Part shown: piece by piece, positions 32,725 through 41,493 of the stretch
Layout of the letters: each line of letters opens with the position of its first letter
How positions within the stretch are numbered: the stretch's first letter is position 1
Origin: Mesorhizobium sp. WSM3862
Lineage (GTDB): Bacteria > Pseudomonadota > Alphaproteobacteria > Rhizobiales > Rhizobiaceae
NCBI RefSeq assembly: GCF_002294985.1
Contig: NZ_NSGE01000008.1
Coordinates: forward strand, 62,001 to 126,000
Reading direction: 5' to 3'
DNA: 64,000 nt
Notes under the pieces: model-generated
Databases searched by the model: none
What the model saw: only the letters and a program-made list of their open reading frames with translations
What the model was told of the DNA's origin: nothing
Program-made: the position numbers and the translations under genes

Positions 32725-33921
32725 ATGGTCGCGACGGGCACTGCAGCCGATGAAAGCCGGACGATGGCGAGATTGCTGCCGATCATGGCGGCGGTCTTTG
32801 CCGGCTTCCTGCTCATCGGCCTGGCGTTGCCCGTCCTGCCGCTGCATCTGCATGACAGGCTCGGCTTCGGCCCGTTCGCCGTCGGGCTGGTGACGGGCAG
32901 CCAATTCGTCGCCTCGCTGCTCTCGCGCATTGGTGCCGGAAACTATGCCGATCTGCGTGGCGGCAAGCGGGCCGTCGCGGTCGGCCTTGTCGCCGCCGCG
33001 CTGGCCGGGCTTGTCTATCTCGGCTCGCTGGCTTTGCTCGCTCAGCCGGCCGCGTCCGCTACGGTGCTCTTCGTGGGCAGGGCGGTGCTGGGCGCGGCCG
33101 AGAGCTTTATCATCACCGGCGGCGTCGCCTGGGGCCTGGCGCTTGCCGGCGGACAGAACTCCGGCAAGGTCATCGCCTGGATCGGCATGGCAATGTTCGC
33201 GGCGCTGGCGCTCGGCGCGCCGATCGGGTCCGCGCTCTATGAAGCCGGGGGCTTCGCCGCGATCGCTCTCGCCACAATGGTCCTGCCCCTTGCAACACTG
33301 CTCGCCACTCTGCCGATGCGCGGCGTCAAGGCCGCCGGCAGCGCCGCGCGGCAGTCCTGGACGAGCGTCGCGCAAGCGGTCTGGCTTCCGGGCGTCGGAG
33401 CGGCCCTCAGCAGCCTCGGCTATGGCGCGATCCTGTCCTTCGCAGCACTGCTCTTTGCCGAGCGCGGCTGGCATCCGGTCTGGCTTCCCTTCACCGCCTA
33501 TGCGGCATCGCTGATCGCGGCAAGGCTGTGCTTCGGCCACCTGCCGGACAGGCTCGGCGGCGCCCGCGTCGCCGCCATCTTCGTGGTGGTCGAGGCGGCG
33601 GGTCTTCTATCGATCTGGCTGGCGCCGGGGCCGCTCGTCGCGGCCATCGGAGCGGGCCTGACCGGGCTCGGCTACTCGCTGGTCTATCCGGGCCTCGGCG
33701 CCGAGGCGGTCGCCCATCTCCCCGCAAGCAGCCGCGGCCTTGCCATGGGGCTCTACACCGTCTTTCTCGACGTGGCGCTCGGCTTCGGCAGTCCGGCGCT
33801 CGGCCTGATCGCCGCGTCCGCCGGGCTGCGGTTCGTCTTCCTCGCCGCCGCCGCGGCGGCACTTCCGGCTTTGGCCATCGCGCTCTTGCTTCGCCGCAGG
33901 TCAGCCCGGGCAAGGATGTAA
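32725..33921 (+). CDS. MFS transporter (YfcJ/YhhS-like)
   Basis: 398 residues with 12 predicted spans. The segment GFLLIGLALPVLPLHLHDRLGFGPFAVGLVTGSQF is characteristic of the UPF0226/YfcJ-YhhS exporter group. The gene begins 9 bases after the alcohol dehydrogenase, so it is the last member of the operon. The substrate is unknown; the operon has exporters at both ends, suggesting efflux of a compound that is also modified by the enzymes. Confidence 0.86.
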   Translation: MVATGTAADESRTMARLLPIMAAVFAGFLLIGLALPVLPLHLHDRLGFGPFAVGLVTGSQFVASLLSRIGAGNYADLRGGKRAVAVGLVAAALAGLVYLGSLALLAQPAASATVLFVGRAVLGAAESFIITGGVAWGLALAGGQNSGKVIAWIGMAMFAALALGAPIGSALYEAGGFAAIALATMVLPLATLLATLPMRGVKAAGSAARQSWTSVAQAVWLPGVGAALSSLGYGAILSFAALLFAERGWHPVWLPFTAYAASLIAARLCFGHLPDRLGGARVAAIFVVVEAAGLLSIWLAPGPLVAAIGAGLTGLGYSLVYPGLGAEAVAHLPASSRGLAMGLYTVFLDVALGFGSPALGLIAASAGLRFVFLAAAAAALPALAIALLLRRRSARARM

Positions 33922-33982
33922 GGGCAAGCGCGCCGCCGCTGCGCCGTTTCTGCAGGTCGTCGGATCGGCTCTTCGGTCAGCT

Positions 33983-34501
33983 TCAGGGCACTTCGGCCCA
34001 CAACCGGGCGGCAAAGCCGCGCTTGTCGAGCACCCAGGTCTCGCCGGTCACCACCGCCTTGCCGTCCAGGCATTTGTAGGAATAGAGCGCGTCGTGACCG
34101 GTCGCGAAGGCTGGCACGACGTCGTCATTCGGGTTGGCCTTGCAGAATTCGGCCGCGCCGGGATTGTCGCGCGCGGCGTTCATTTTGGCGCAGGGCAGGT
34201 TTGCCCCGACGAAGCAGGCCAGCACCTTGCCGTTCATGCAGCGGTAGTTGGTCTGCGCCTGCAGTTCCGATTCCGCCGGCGCGCCCTTGGCGTCCGGAAA
34301 GAGCTTCCTGAACGCCTTGACCGTGCCGCCGTAGAGCTCGTGCGAGTAGGCGCGGGTCGTATCGTCGTTCTTCACCTGGCGGCACAGTTGATGGAGATTT
34401 TGGGCCTTTGCCGCGCTGCCTGAAGCGAGCACTGGGAAGGCGGATGCCGCAAGCACCACCGAAACGAAAACGCCGATGGTCGAAAGGCAAAATGCACGCA
34501 T
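33983..34501 (-). CDS. Exported cysteine-rich hypothetical protein
   Basis: 172 residues with a signal peptide (MRAFCLSTIGVFVSVVLAASAFPVLA). The mature part has six cysteines (LHQLCRQ, YRCMNGKVLACFVGANLPCAK, EFCKAN, YKCLDGK), likely forming disulfides in the periplasm. The repeated RCMNGK/KCLDGK pattern suggests an internal duplication. The start follows GAGGAG. No known family is recognised; similar proteins occur as hypotheticals in rhizobia. Confidence 0.7.
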   Translation of the reverse strand: MRAFCLSTIGVFVSVVLAASAFPVLASGSAAKAQNLHQLCRQVKNDDTTRAYSHELYGGTVKAFRKLFPDAKGAPAESELQAQTNYRCMNGKVLACFVGANLPCAKMNAARDNPGAAEFCKANPNDDVVPAFATGHDALYSYKCLDGKAVVTGETWVLDKRGFAARLWAEVP

Positions 34502-34705
34502 TTTGAACTCCTCGGGAAGGGCGCGCGGCCATTCCTGGCGTCGCGCATGGACGCCGGCAACCTCCCGCAGCTTGACCGCTGCGATGCCGGGAAGCAATGG
34601 GGGTCGCTCGTGCCGCGATCGTGCGTCGCCAACCTCTGGAACCAAGGCCGTCCCCACGGGTTGAGTTCAGTCGGCCGAGGTCGCAAGGCGTTGCAAGCGG
34701 CACTT

Positions 34706-35323
34706 ATGGAGGGCCCGGCTTTGAGCATTGTCGAGAGCATCAAGAAAGCAGCGGAGAAGCTGACTGGGATCGCAAGACCGGGCACGTCCAGGCTCGCGGA
34801 TCTGGTCAGGCAGAGGAAAGCCAATGCCTTCCGCTTCAAGGACGACGGCCTGGTTCCGAACCATCCGTCCTGGCCGCTGATCGTTTACCGCGGCGCCGTG
34901 ACGTTGCCGGACGATCTCGATCCGGCAGCCGTCTTCGAGGAGCTATTCAAGGCGAATGGCTGGGGCGGCAGTTGGCGCAACGGCATCTACGATTATGTCC
35001 ACTACCACTCGCGCATCCATGAGGTGCTGGGCATTGCGCGCGGCACGGCCAAGGTGCGCTTCGGCGGCGACAAGGGCCGCGCGCTCACGGTCAAGGCCGG
35101 CGACGTCGCGGTCCTGCCGGCCGGCACCGGTCACCAGCGGCTCTCGGCTTCCGACGATTTCCTCGTCGTCGGCGCCTATCCGCCCTCCGGCACCTATGAC
35201 GAATGCACCAAGCCCGAGCAGCATGCGGAAGCGCTACGCATGATCCCGAAGGTGAGCCGGCCGCGCAAGGACCCGGTCTATGGCCGCGACGGACCATTGC
35301 TGAAGGCGTGGGGCGAACGCTGA
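34706..35323 (+). CDS. Cupin domain protein (YjlB-like)
   Basis: 205 residues from ATG 34706. The second half is a cupin with HYHSRIHEVLGIARGTAKVRFGG and a PAGTGHQRL motif 2. The N-terminal about 60 residues are helical (IVESIKKAAEKLTG) and not part of the family. A TTG at 34721 with a better ribosome binding site GGAGGG would give 200 residues and may be the true start. YjlB-like cupins have no proven activity. Confidence 0.78.
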   Translation: MEGPALSIVESIKKAAEKLTGIARPGTSRLADLVRQRKANAFRFKDDGLVPNHPSWPLIVYRGAVTLPDDLDPAAVFEELFKANGWGGSWRNGIYDYVHYHSRIHEVLGIARGTAKVRFGGDKGRALTVKAGDVAVLPAGTGHQRLSASDDFLVVGAYPPSGTYDECTKPEQHAEALRMIPKVSRPRKDPVYGRDGPLLKAWGER

Positions 35324-35419
35324 ATGCAAGCATCTCGCCATCAAGCGAGGCCATCCCCACCTGCGCCTTCAACAAGAAACAGCGGCCGCCGATTCGAAGT
35401 CGCAGCGGCGCGCCTTCGC

Positions 35420-35779
35420 CTACGGATACTGCGTCTTCTTCGGCGCGTAGGTTGCCGGATCGAAATCCAGCTCCTTGGGCAACGGCTGGCTGGAGCATTG
35501 CAGGTGCACCTGGCGGGCAAGAAGCCGTCGCTGTTGCTGCTCATGCTCCTTCACCGCCGCCACCATCCCCATGCTGTACGGACCGAGCAGCACGCCAAAA
35601 CCCCAGCCGGGATGCTCCTTTTCGCGCACGTCGTAGTCCGAGGCCGCAATGCGGGCCTGCTGGCATTCCGGCGAGGCCCATTTCGGGTCCTGCTGCGACA
35701 GCTTCGCTCCGTAGTCGACCGGAGAGGTCACGCATCCAGCCAGCGCCGCGTTGAGCGCAAGGATCATTGCGATTCGCAT
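35420..35779 (-). CDS. Small lipoprotein
   Basis: 119 residues. The N-terminus MRIAMILALNAALAGCVTSP has a signal peptide with lipobox LAGC, so it should be lipid-anchored. The mature sequence is charged and mostly helical with two further cysteines (SPECQQAR, HLQCSSQ). An upstream in-frame extension to 35815 is rejected because it would bury the signal. The function is unknown. Confidence 0.72.
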   Translation of the reverse strand: MRIAMILALNAALAGCVTSPVDYGAKLSQQDPKWASPECQQARIAASDYDVREKEHPGWGFGVLLGPYSMGMVAAVKEHEQQQRRLLARQVHLQCSSQPLPKELDFDPATYAPKKTQYP

Positions 35780-35913
35780 CCGCAAGCCTTTCCTAATGTG
35801 CGGGCGAGAAAACACACACGGAGGCTTCGGGCAAGCATCCGTCGACGGGAACCAAAATCGCTTTCGAGCTGCAACCGGCCTGCGGGACGCGCGTTGTCGA
35901 AGCAGCTTACCTC

Positions 35914-36219
35914 ATGGAGCCCACAGCAATGCCCGCCAAGCGTTTCTCTCAGCCCGTCGCAATCTTCGTCGGGCTAGGCTTTCCGCGCGAGATAAACACC
36001 GTCTTCGAGGCCTATCAGTTTCTCGACGAATGGACGGGCAGCCGCAGCCCGACCTACGCAACGACCCTCGCGCTGTGCCGGGCGGCGGTCGCGGGTGAAC
36101 AGGATGCCGAAGCCGCACGCGTCGCCTTCGAAGCGTTCGCGAGGTCGCGCGGCATTCTCGCTGCCGAAGCGATGGAACTGGCCGCGGCGCGTGCCGCGCA
36201 GGAATGGATGGCGGCGTGA
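35914..36219 (+). CDS. DUF982 protein
   Basis: 101 residues with IFVGLGFPREINTVFEAYQFLDEW and LCRAAVAGEQDAEAARVAFEAFARSRG, matching the DUF982 protein at 12293-12580. It is unlinked from that pair by 23 kb. The start could also be ATG 35929. No stress promoter of the GGAAC type matches at normal spacing upstream. Confidence 0.84.
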   Translation: MEPTAMPAKRFSQPVAIFVGLGFPREINTVFEAYQFLDEWTGSRSPTYATTLALCRAAVAGEQDAEAARVAFEAFARSRGILAAEAMELAAARAAQEWMAA

Positions 36220-36237
36220 TCGATCGCTATCGATCTG

Positions 36238-36816
36238 TCAAAACTTCCGGCTGACATAAGGCGATCCGCCGAGGCCGAACCGCCACTGCGCCTCCACGCC
36301 CTTCGTGATGCCGATCCTGCGTCCACTCAAAATAGCGGCCGCGTTGGTTTCCGAGGCGGAAAACTCGAAGGGCGGCGCGATGAGCGACAGGCCGTTATGC
36401 GAGCCGTCGACGCCCAGCGCCTGGCAGAGCTTGCCCGGGCCGGAGCATAGCAGCCTGTCATCGTCGGTTCCCCGCCTGTCGCGCATGGCGGCGATGCCGG
36501 ATTGCGGCTGGATCGCGCGGATCAGCACGGCGCTGCCCGGCAGGCACACCGCATTCAGGCACCAATGCAAGCCGTAGGAGCGATAGACATAGGCCGTGCC
36601 GGGGGCGCCATACATCGGCGCGTTGCGCGGCGTGCGGCCGCGATAGCTGTGCGAGGCCGGATCGTCGGGGCGATAGGCCTCGGTCTCGACAATGATGCCG
36701 CCGACGCCGACGAGGCCGAGCCGCGCGCCGATCAAGGCGCGCGCCACAGTTACGGCTTCGCGCGCGAAGAAAGTGTGGTGCTGGTCGGCATGAGCGCTAG
36801 GCGGCATGGCGATCAA
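36238..36816 (-). CDS. 3-methyladenine DNA glycosylase (AAG/MPG family)
   Basis: 192 residues, the usual bacterial length. The family blocks are FFAREAVTVARALIGARL, GIIVETEAYRPDDPASHSYRG (catalytic glutamate in VETEAY), GTAYVYRSYGLHWCLN and GPGKLCQALG. The enzyme removes alkylated purines during base-excision repair. The start is ATG 36816 or ATG 36807. It overlaps the end of a truncated TetR gene upstream. Confidence 0.93.
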   Translation of the reverse strand: MIAMPPSAHADQHHTFFAREAVTVARALIGARLGLVGVGGIIVETEAYRPDDPASHSYRGRTPRNAPMYGAPGTAYVYRSYGLHWCLNAVCLPGSAVLIRAIQPQSGIAAMRDRRGTDDDRLLCSGPGKLCQALGVDGSHNGLSLIAPPFEFSASETNAAAILSGRRIGITKGVEAQWRFGLGGSPYVSRKF

Positions 36817-37123
36817 CGCTCGTCAGGTAAGCCATGATCATCCTGCGGCACTGGTCCATCGCGCGTTCGCCGGCGACGCTGACGGGGTGCCGTTCGATGG
36901 CGCGGTGGACCACGTTCTCCAGGAGTGTCTCGATGAGCGCTGCCGCATCGCCCAGATCGAGGTCGGGCGCGATCTCGCGCCGGTGCCGCGCCAGCTGGCT
37001 TTTGATGATCGTCGCGATCCGGTCGCCGACCTCCCGGACCTTTTCCGCGCGATAGCGGCGCCAGCGAAGAACCCCAAGCGGGTTCCGCCGAGCTATTATC
37101 CGCTCTGTGGTGCCGGGATTCAA
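36797..37123 (-). pseudogene. Truncated TetR-family regulator (C-terminal domain only)
   Basis: The frame contains a TetR ligand domain (RYRAEKVREVGDRIATIIK...DLGDAAALIETLLENVVHRAIE...) from about position 37057 down to 36797, but no helix-turn-helix. The sequence before it (MNPGTTERIIARRNPLGVL) is not a TetR N-terminus and runs into the VanZ-like gene. It is most simply a 5'-truncated relic, though a short helical protein could still be made. Confidence 0.6.
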
Positions 37124-37482
37124 ATCCTCGGACCTGCCGAACGATCGACGGCCCTGCTCGCGACGGCAAACACAATCCGCGCCAAGGCAATCCCGATGAG
37201 GCCGGCCGCCGCTTTCACGAGCGCATCCTGGAGCCGGGCATGCCGGCCGGGATCGACCGCCTGCAGCAATTCCAATAGGCCGGCCGCGGCGCAGACAAAC
37301 AGCATTGCGTGCATCAGGCGGGCGCGGAATCCGAAGGCCAAGGCAAGGCCGAACAGGGCATAGGCCAGTGCGCGTTCCATGTTCGCCTCACCGAGATGCG
37401 GGCGCATTTGGACGGGTGAGAGGGTGGCAAACGTGATGGCCGCCAGCAGCACGAGGGCGGTAAGACGGGAGATCGAGGTCAT
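37120..37482 (-). CDS. VanZ-like membrane protein
   Basis: 120 residues with three or four predicted membrane helices (LTALVLLAAITFATLSPV, ALAYALFGLALAFGF, AMLFVCAAAGLLELLQ, AAGLIGIALARIVFAVA). The ELLQAVDPGRHARLQDALVKAAAGLIG motif is typical of the VanZ-like family found widely in rhizobia, whose function is unknown. The start at 37482 places the first helix at the N-terminus. Confidence 0.74.
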   Translation of the reverse strand: MTSISRLTALVLLAAITFATLSPVQMRPHLGEANMERALAYALFGLALAFGFRARLMHAMLFVCAAAGLLELLQAVDPGRHARLQDALVKAAAGLIGIALARIVFAVASRAVDRSAGPRI

Positions 37483-37673
37483 TCCCCGCTCATACAAGCG
37501 GCAAGCCGGCATAACAATACAGGGCGCTACGCGGCACACGCAAACCGCCGGCGAAAGCTGTCCGGCCGGCCCTGCGCACCGTCTCAGTTCAGCGTTTCAT
37601 GGAAAAGGTGAACTGCCCTGTCTCTCTGTTCCGACGCAATTCCGGCCGGAGAATGCGCCTCCTTTCCAGCCGC

Positions 37674-38822
37674 TCACCCCAGCAGATTGCGCGCCGCGCG
37701 CATGAAGATCTTCGAACCGATCGGGATCAGGTCGTCCGGGAAATCGTAGTCGGGATTGTGCAGCGCCGGGTAGCGCTCGCCGGCGCCGAGGAAGAACATC
37801 GCCGACTTGGCGCTATGGCCGAAGATGCCGAAATCCTCCGAGGCCCGCATCGGCAAGGCTTCCTCGCCGCGCGACACGCCTTCCTCGTCCAGCGCGCGCT
37901 CGAGATGCTGCACCGCGTGAGGCGCGTTGACGCTGGCCACGAAAATCTCGTGATAGTCGTGGCGGACGGAAAGGCCGTGTTGGGCGGCGATTCTTGCCGC
38001 CAGCGCCTCCGCCGCTGCAACCAACTCCGCCATGCGCTCGTCGCGGCGGGTGCGCAGGGTCGCCCACACCTCGGCGTAGCCGGGCGCAATGCCGAACACC
38101 GCTTCGCCCATCGAGCAATGGGTGACGGTGACCATAGCGAAATCGTCGTCGGCAAAGGTGCCGCGCCCGAGCGCCGGCAATTGAGGCATCAACTCACTGA
38201 CCGCCAGCATCGGCGAGCTGCCGGTCTCGGGCATGGAGGAATGCGCGGTCTTGCCTTCGAGCACGATCCGCATGCCGCGCGAGGCGCAATTCACCACGCC
38301 GGGTTTGAGCCTCACTTCGCCGAACGGCACACCCGGCAGATTGTGCAGCGAGAAGGCGAAGTCAGGCTGGATCTCGGAAAAGCGCGGATCGGCAACGACG
38401 CCGGCCGCGCCATTGCCGGTCTCTTCCGCCGGCTGGAACATCAGCACCACGCGGCCGCGCGCCGGCCTCTGGCGCCCGAACTGGCGGCCGAGCGCAGCCA
38501 GAATCGCGGTATGCCCGTCATGGCCGCACATATGCGACTTGCCCGGCACCTGCGAGGCATGCGCGACGCCCGAAAGCTCGTGGATCGGCAGCGCGTCGAG
38601 CTCGGAGCGAAACAGCACCGTCGGCCCGGCTTGCCCGCTGTCATAGACCGCCGCCACGCCATGGCCGCCGAGCCCGGTCAGCACCTTGTCGGGCCCGGTA
38701 TCGGCGAGGAAGTCGACGACCTCCTTCGCCGTCTTCTCCTCTTCGTTGGAGATTTCCGGCTGCCGATGCAGCTTGCGCCGCCATTCCGTCAGCTCGACCA
38801 GGTCTCGGTTGGTCAGGGTCAC
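37674..38822 (-). CDS. M20 family amidohydrolase (hippurate hydrolase-like)
   Basis: 382 residues from GTG 38822, which has CGGAG at good spacing. The metal-binding motifs are MCGHDGHTAIL (about 100-110) and FQPAEETGNGA (about 135), and the lid-domain segment GKTAHSSMPETGSSPM is present. The family cleaves N-acyl or N-carbamoyl amino acids. In-frame ATGs at 38885 and 38936 exist upstream but have no ribosome binding site. It is a single gene. Confidence 0.88.
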   Translation of the reverse strand: MTLTNRDLVELTEWRRKLHRQPEISNEEEKTAKEVVDFLADTGPDKVLTGLGGHGVAAVYDSGQAGPTVLFRSELDALPIHELSGVAHASQVPGKSHMCGHDGHTAILAALGRQFGRQRPARGRVVLMFQPAEETGNGAAGVVADPRFSEIQPDFAFSLHNLPGVPFGEVRLKPGVVNCASRGMRIVLEGKTAHSSMPETGSSPMLAVSELMPQLPALGRGTFADDDFAMVTVTHCSMGEAVFGIAPGYAEVWATLRTRRDERMAELVAAAEALAARIAAQHGLSVRHDYHEIFVASVNAPHAVQHLERALDEEGVSRGEEALPMRASEDFGIFGHSAKSAMFFLGAGERYPALHNPDYDFPDDLIPIGSKIFMRAARNLLG

Positions 38823-39018
38823 GTTCGTCTCCGCGTGGTTTGCAGCTAACACAAACACAATAGGGTTCTGCTCGCGCCGTGCCATGCCGATCAATTCAAA
38901 TAGTCCATGCGCGAATTCGCTGACGCAGCTTGACACATCCAGCGACTATCCCAACGATTTCCGTTGCCAAAGCTCAAAGCGCTACTAGTCGCGGCGCGCT
39001 TGGTCGTGGGGCGTAGAA

Positions 39019-39924
39019 ATGAGCGGTGCGGGCGAAAACCTCGCTCTAAAGGAAATCAACGCAATTCGCGCCTTGCTGGCGTCGAAGCCGCGGCCGGTGG
39101 GCTGGGACGAACGCCGGGCGCGGCTCGACGAGGTCGGCTCGTCCTGGCCGGTTGCGGGCGATATACGATGCGCGGCGGTGGTCTTCGACGGCCTCGCCGC
39201 GGAGTGGTCCCTGGCGCCCGGGTCCGGCACGGACAAGGTGCTGCTCTTCTTCCACGGTGGCGGTTACTGCTCCGGCTCGATCAAAAGCCATCGTCGAATG
39301 GTGACCGAGGCCGGCCGGGCAATGAGAATGCGCACGCTTGCGGTCGGCTATCGGCGCGCCCCGGAACATCCCTTTCCCGCGCAGCACGAAGACGCGCTCG
39401 CGGCGTGGCGCTTCCTCGCCGAGCAAGGGATCGCGCCGGATCGCATCGTTGTCGGCGGAGACAGTGCCGGCGGCAATCTCAGCCTGTCACTGGTCGGCCG
39501 GTTGCGCGCGGCGGGCGAGCGGTTGCCGGGCTGCCTTTGGCTGGTCTCGCCCTGGACGGATCTTTCGATGTCCGGCACGACATTGTCGGCCAAGGATGCG
39601 ATCGACCCCATCATCCACCGGGCCTATCTGGAGGAACTGGCGGGCGCCTATGTTCCGCATGATGTGGACCGGCGCGATCCGCTGATCTCGCCCTTGTTTG
39701 CCGATCTGACCGGATTTCCTCCAATGCTGATCCAGGTCGGTTCCGCCGAAACGCTGCTGTCGGACGCGACGCGGCTCGCCGAGGCCGCCGGTATAGCGGA
39801 CGTCGAGGCACGCCTCGAAATTTGGCCGCATATGATCCATGCGTGGCCGGTCTGGAATGCGCAATTGAGCGCCGGGCGGCGCGCGCTTCTGAGCGCGGGC
39901 AGCTTTGCCCGCGAATTTGTGTAG
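39019..39924 (+). CDS. Alpha/beta hydrolase (hormone-sensitive-lipase-type esterase)
   Basis: 301 residues. The oxyanion HGGG motif occurs in FFHGGGYCSGS (about 75), the nucleophile in GGDSAGGN (about 150), and the charge-relay residues are likely Asp in the LIQVGSAETLL region and His in HMIHAWPVW. It is a carboxylesterase of family IV. The substrate is unknown. It is monocistronic; the 225 bases after it hold no recognised feature. Confidence 0.9.
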   Translation: MSGAGENLALKEINAIRALLASKPRPVGWDERRARLDEVGSSWPVAGDIRCAAVVFDGLAAEWSLAPGSGTDKVLLFFHGGGYCSGSIKSHRRMVTEAGRAMRMRTLAVGYRRAPEHPFPAQHEDALAAWRFLAEQGIAPDRIVVGGDSAGGNLSLSLVGRLRAAGERLPGCLWLVSPWTDLSMSGTTLSAKDAIDPIIHRAYLEELAGAYVPHDVDRRDPLISPLFADLTGFPPMLIQVGSAETLLSDATRLAEAAGIADVEARLEIWPHMIHAWPVWNAQLSAGRRALLSAGSFAREFV

Positions 39925-40149
39925 CCACCGGCGGCTAGGCAGGATTGGCATGTTCCCGACCTGACCGCTTTGATGCTCGGGCCGCGCCTGGCAGCTCGAT
40001 GTCGCGAAAACGATATCTGTGGCCCGCGTTGCTTGGCCGGGCTGGCCGCTTGCGGACATTCGGGGGCGAGCAATACGATCCTCACCGGGTGAACGACTCC
40101 AGCTTCCGCTGCAGCTCCGCTTCGCTCCCCCAATTCGCTTCGGAGAACC

Positions 40150-41469
40150 ATGCCGCACTATCCAGACGCGATGCCCCTGTCGAAGACCCTGTTCGAACGT
40201 GCCAAGAAGGTGATGCCGGGCGGGAACACGCGCACCACGGTCTTTGTCGATCCGTTTCCGATCTATGCCTCGCGCGGCGAGGGGTGCAGGGTCTGGGATG
40301 TGGACGGCAACGTCTATTACGACTGCATCAACAATTTTACCTCGATGATCCATGGCTACACGCAACCGGATGTGGCCGCCGCGGTGGTCGACCAGCTGCC
40401 GTTCGGCACGGCCTTCGGCGCCCCCACGGTCAGCGAGATCGAGCTTGCCGAGCTGCTGGTCGAGCGGTTGCCCTCGGTCGACCGGATCCGCTTCGCCAAC
40501 TCCGGCACCGAGGGTGTGATGATGGCCATCAAGGCCGCGCGCGCCTTCACCGGGCGGCCGAAGATCGTCAAGATCGAGGGCGCCTATCACGGCTCATACG
40601 ACTTCGCCGAAGTCAGCCTCGACAGTACTCCCGCCAATTGGGGAGACATGCCGAATTCCACGCCCTATGCGAGGGGCACGCCGCGCGGGGTGCTGGACGA
40701 TGTGATCGCGGTGCCCTTCAACGACAGCGAAGCGCTGCGCGCGGTCTTCGCCGCTGAGCGCAATACCATTGCCGGCGTGCTGATCGATCCCATGCCGAAC
40801 CGCGCCGGTCTCATTCCTGCGCGGCAGGATTACCTGCACGCCATGGTCGAGATCGCCCATGCGGCGGGTGCGCTGGTCATTTTCGACGAGGTGATTTCGT
40901 TCCGCCTCGGATATTCGGGCGCGCAGGGGCTGTGGGGCATCCAGCCCGACCTGACGGCGCTGGGCAAGATCATCGGCGGAGGCTTTCCCGTGGGTGCCGT
41001 CGGCGGCCGGGCCGACATCATGGCGGTGTTCGATCCGACCCAGGGCAAGCCCGCTTTGCCGCATGGCGGCACCTTCACCGCCAATCCGGTGACGATGCGC
41101 GCCGGGCTTGCCGCGATGCGGGCGCTGACCAGGGAAAGCTTTGCCCACCTCGATCGCCTCGGCGCGTTGTTGCGCGACGGGATCGCGGCCTCATTGGGCA
41201 AGCATGGTCTTGCCGGCCAATGCGTCGGCCTGGGCTCGCTCTTCAAGGTCCATTTCACGTCGCATCCGGTCACGGATTACCGGTCCGTCTATCCCGGCCA
41301 GGCCGAACGCAGGAAGCTCGATGCCTTCCACAAGGGCTTGCTTGGCCGCGGCGTCTTGTCGGCCAGCTATGGCCTGTTCGCGCTGTCGACACCGATGACC
41401 GAGGCGGACGCCCGCGCCATTCTGCAGGCGATCGACGAGACCCTGGGCGAGATCGCTCGCCAGTCCTGA
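40150..41469 (+). CDS. PLP-dependent class III aminotransferase (glutamate-1-semialdehyde aminomutase-like)
   Basis: 439 residues. It has VMPGGNTRTTVFVDPFPIYASRGEG, ANSGTEGVMMAIKAAR, the aspartate in FDEVISFR and the PLP lysine in LGKIIGGGFPVGAVGG. Fold type I, close to HemL but without the HemL genomic setting; such paralogues act on amino acids or amines. It is 24 bases before an FAD oxidase gene, so the two probably share a pathway that oxidises or transaminates an amine. Confidence 0.85.
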   Translation: MPHYPDAMPLSKTLFERAKKVMPGGNTRTTVFVDPFPIYASRGEGCRVWDVDGNVYYDCINNFTSMIHGYTQPDVAAAVVDQLPFGTAFGAPTVSEIELAELLVERLPSVDRIRFANSGTEGVMMAIKAARAFTGRPKIVKIEGAYHGSYDFAEVSLDSTPANWGDMPNSTPYARGTPRGVLDDVIAVPFNDSEALRAVFAAERNTIAGVLIDPMPNRAGLIPARQDYLHAMVEIAHAAGALVIFDEVISFRLGYSGAQGLWGIQPDLTALGKIIGGGFPVGAVGGRADIMAVFDPTQGKPALPHGGTFTANPVTMRAGLAAMRALTRESFAHLDRLGALLRDGIAASLGKHGLAGQCVGLGSLFKVHFTSHPVTDYRSVYPGQAERRKLDAFHKGLLGRGVLSASYGLFALSTPMTEADARAILQAIDETLGEIARQS

Positions 41470-41493
41470 GACAGGCCGACAGGAGGATCACGG

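Noticed and set aside
31645..33540. Very long minus-strand open frame opposite the alcohol dehydrogenase and MFS genes
   Set aside because: It is an antisense shadow of two well-supported genes, is extremely rich in Arg, Ala and Gln, and has no domain or ribosome binding site.
37105..37125. T-arm-like sequence GGGATTCAAATCC suggesting a tRNA 3' end
   Set aside because: The stem next to the loop does not pair properly and there is no acceptor stem or anticodon arm on either strand.
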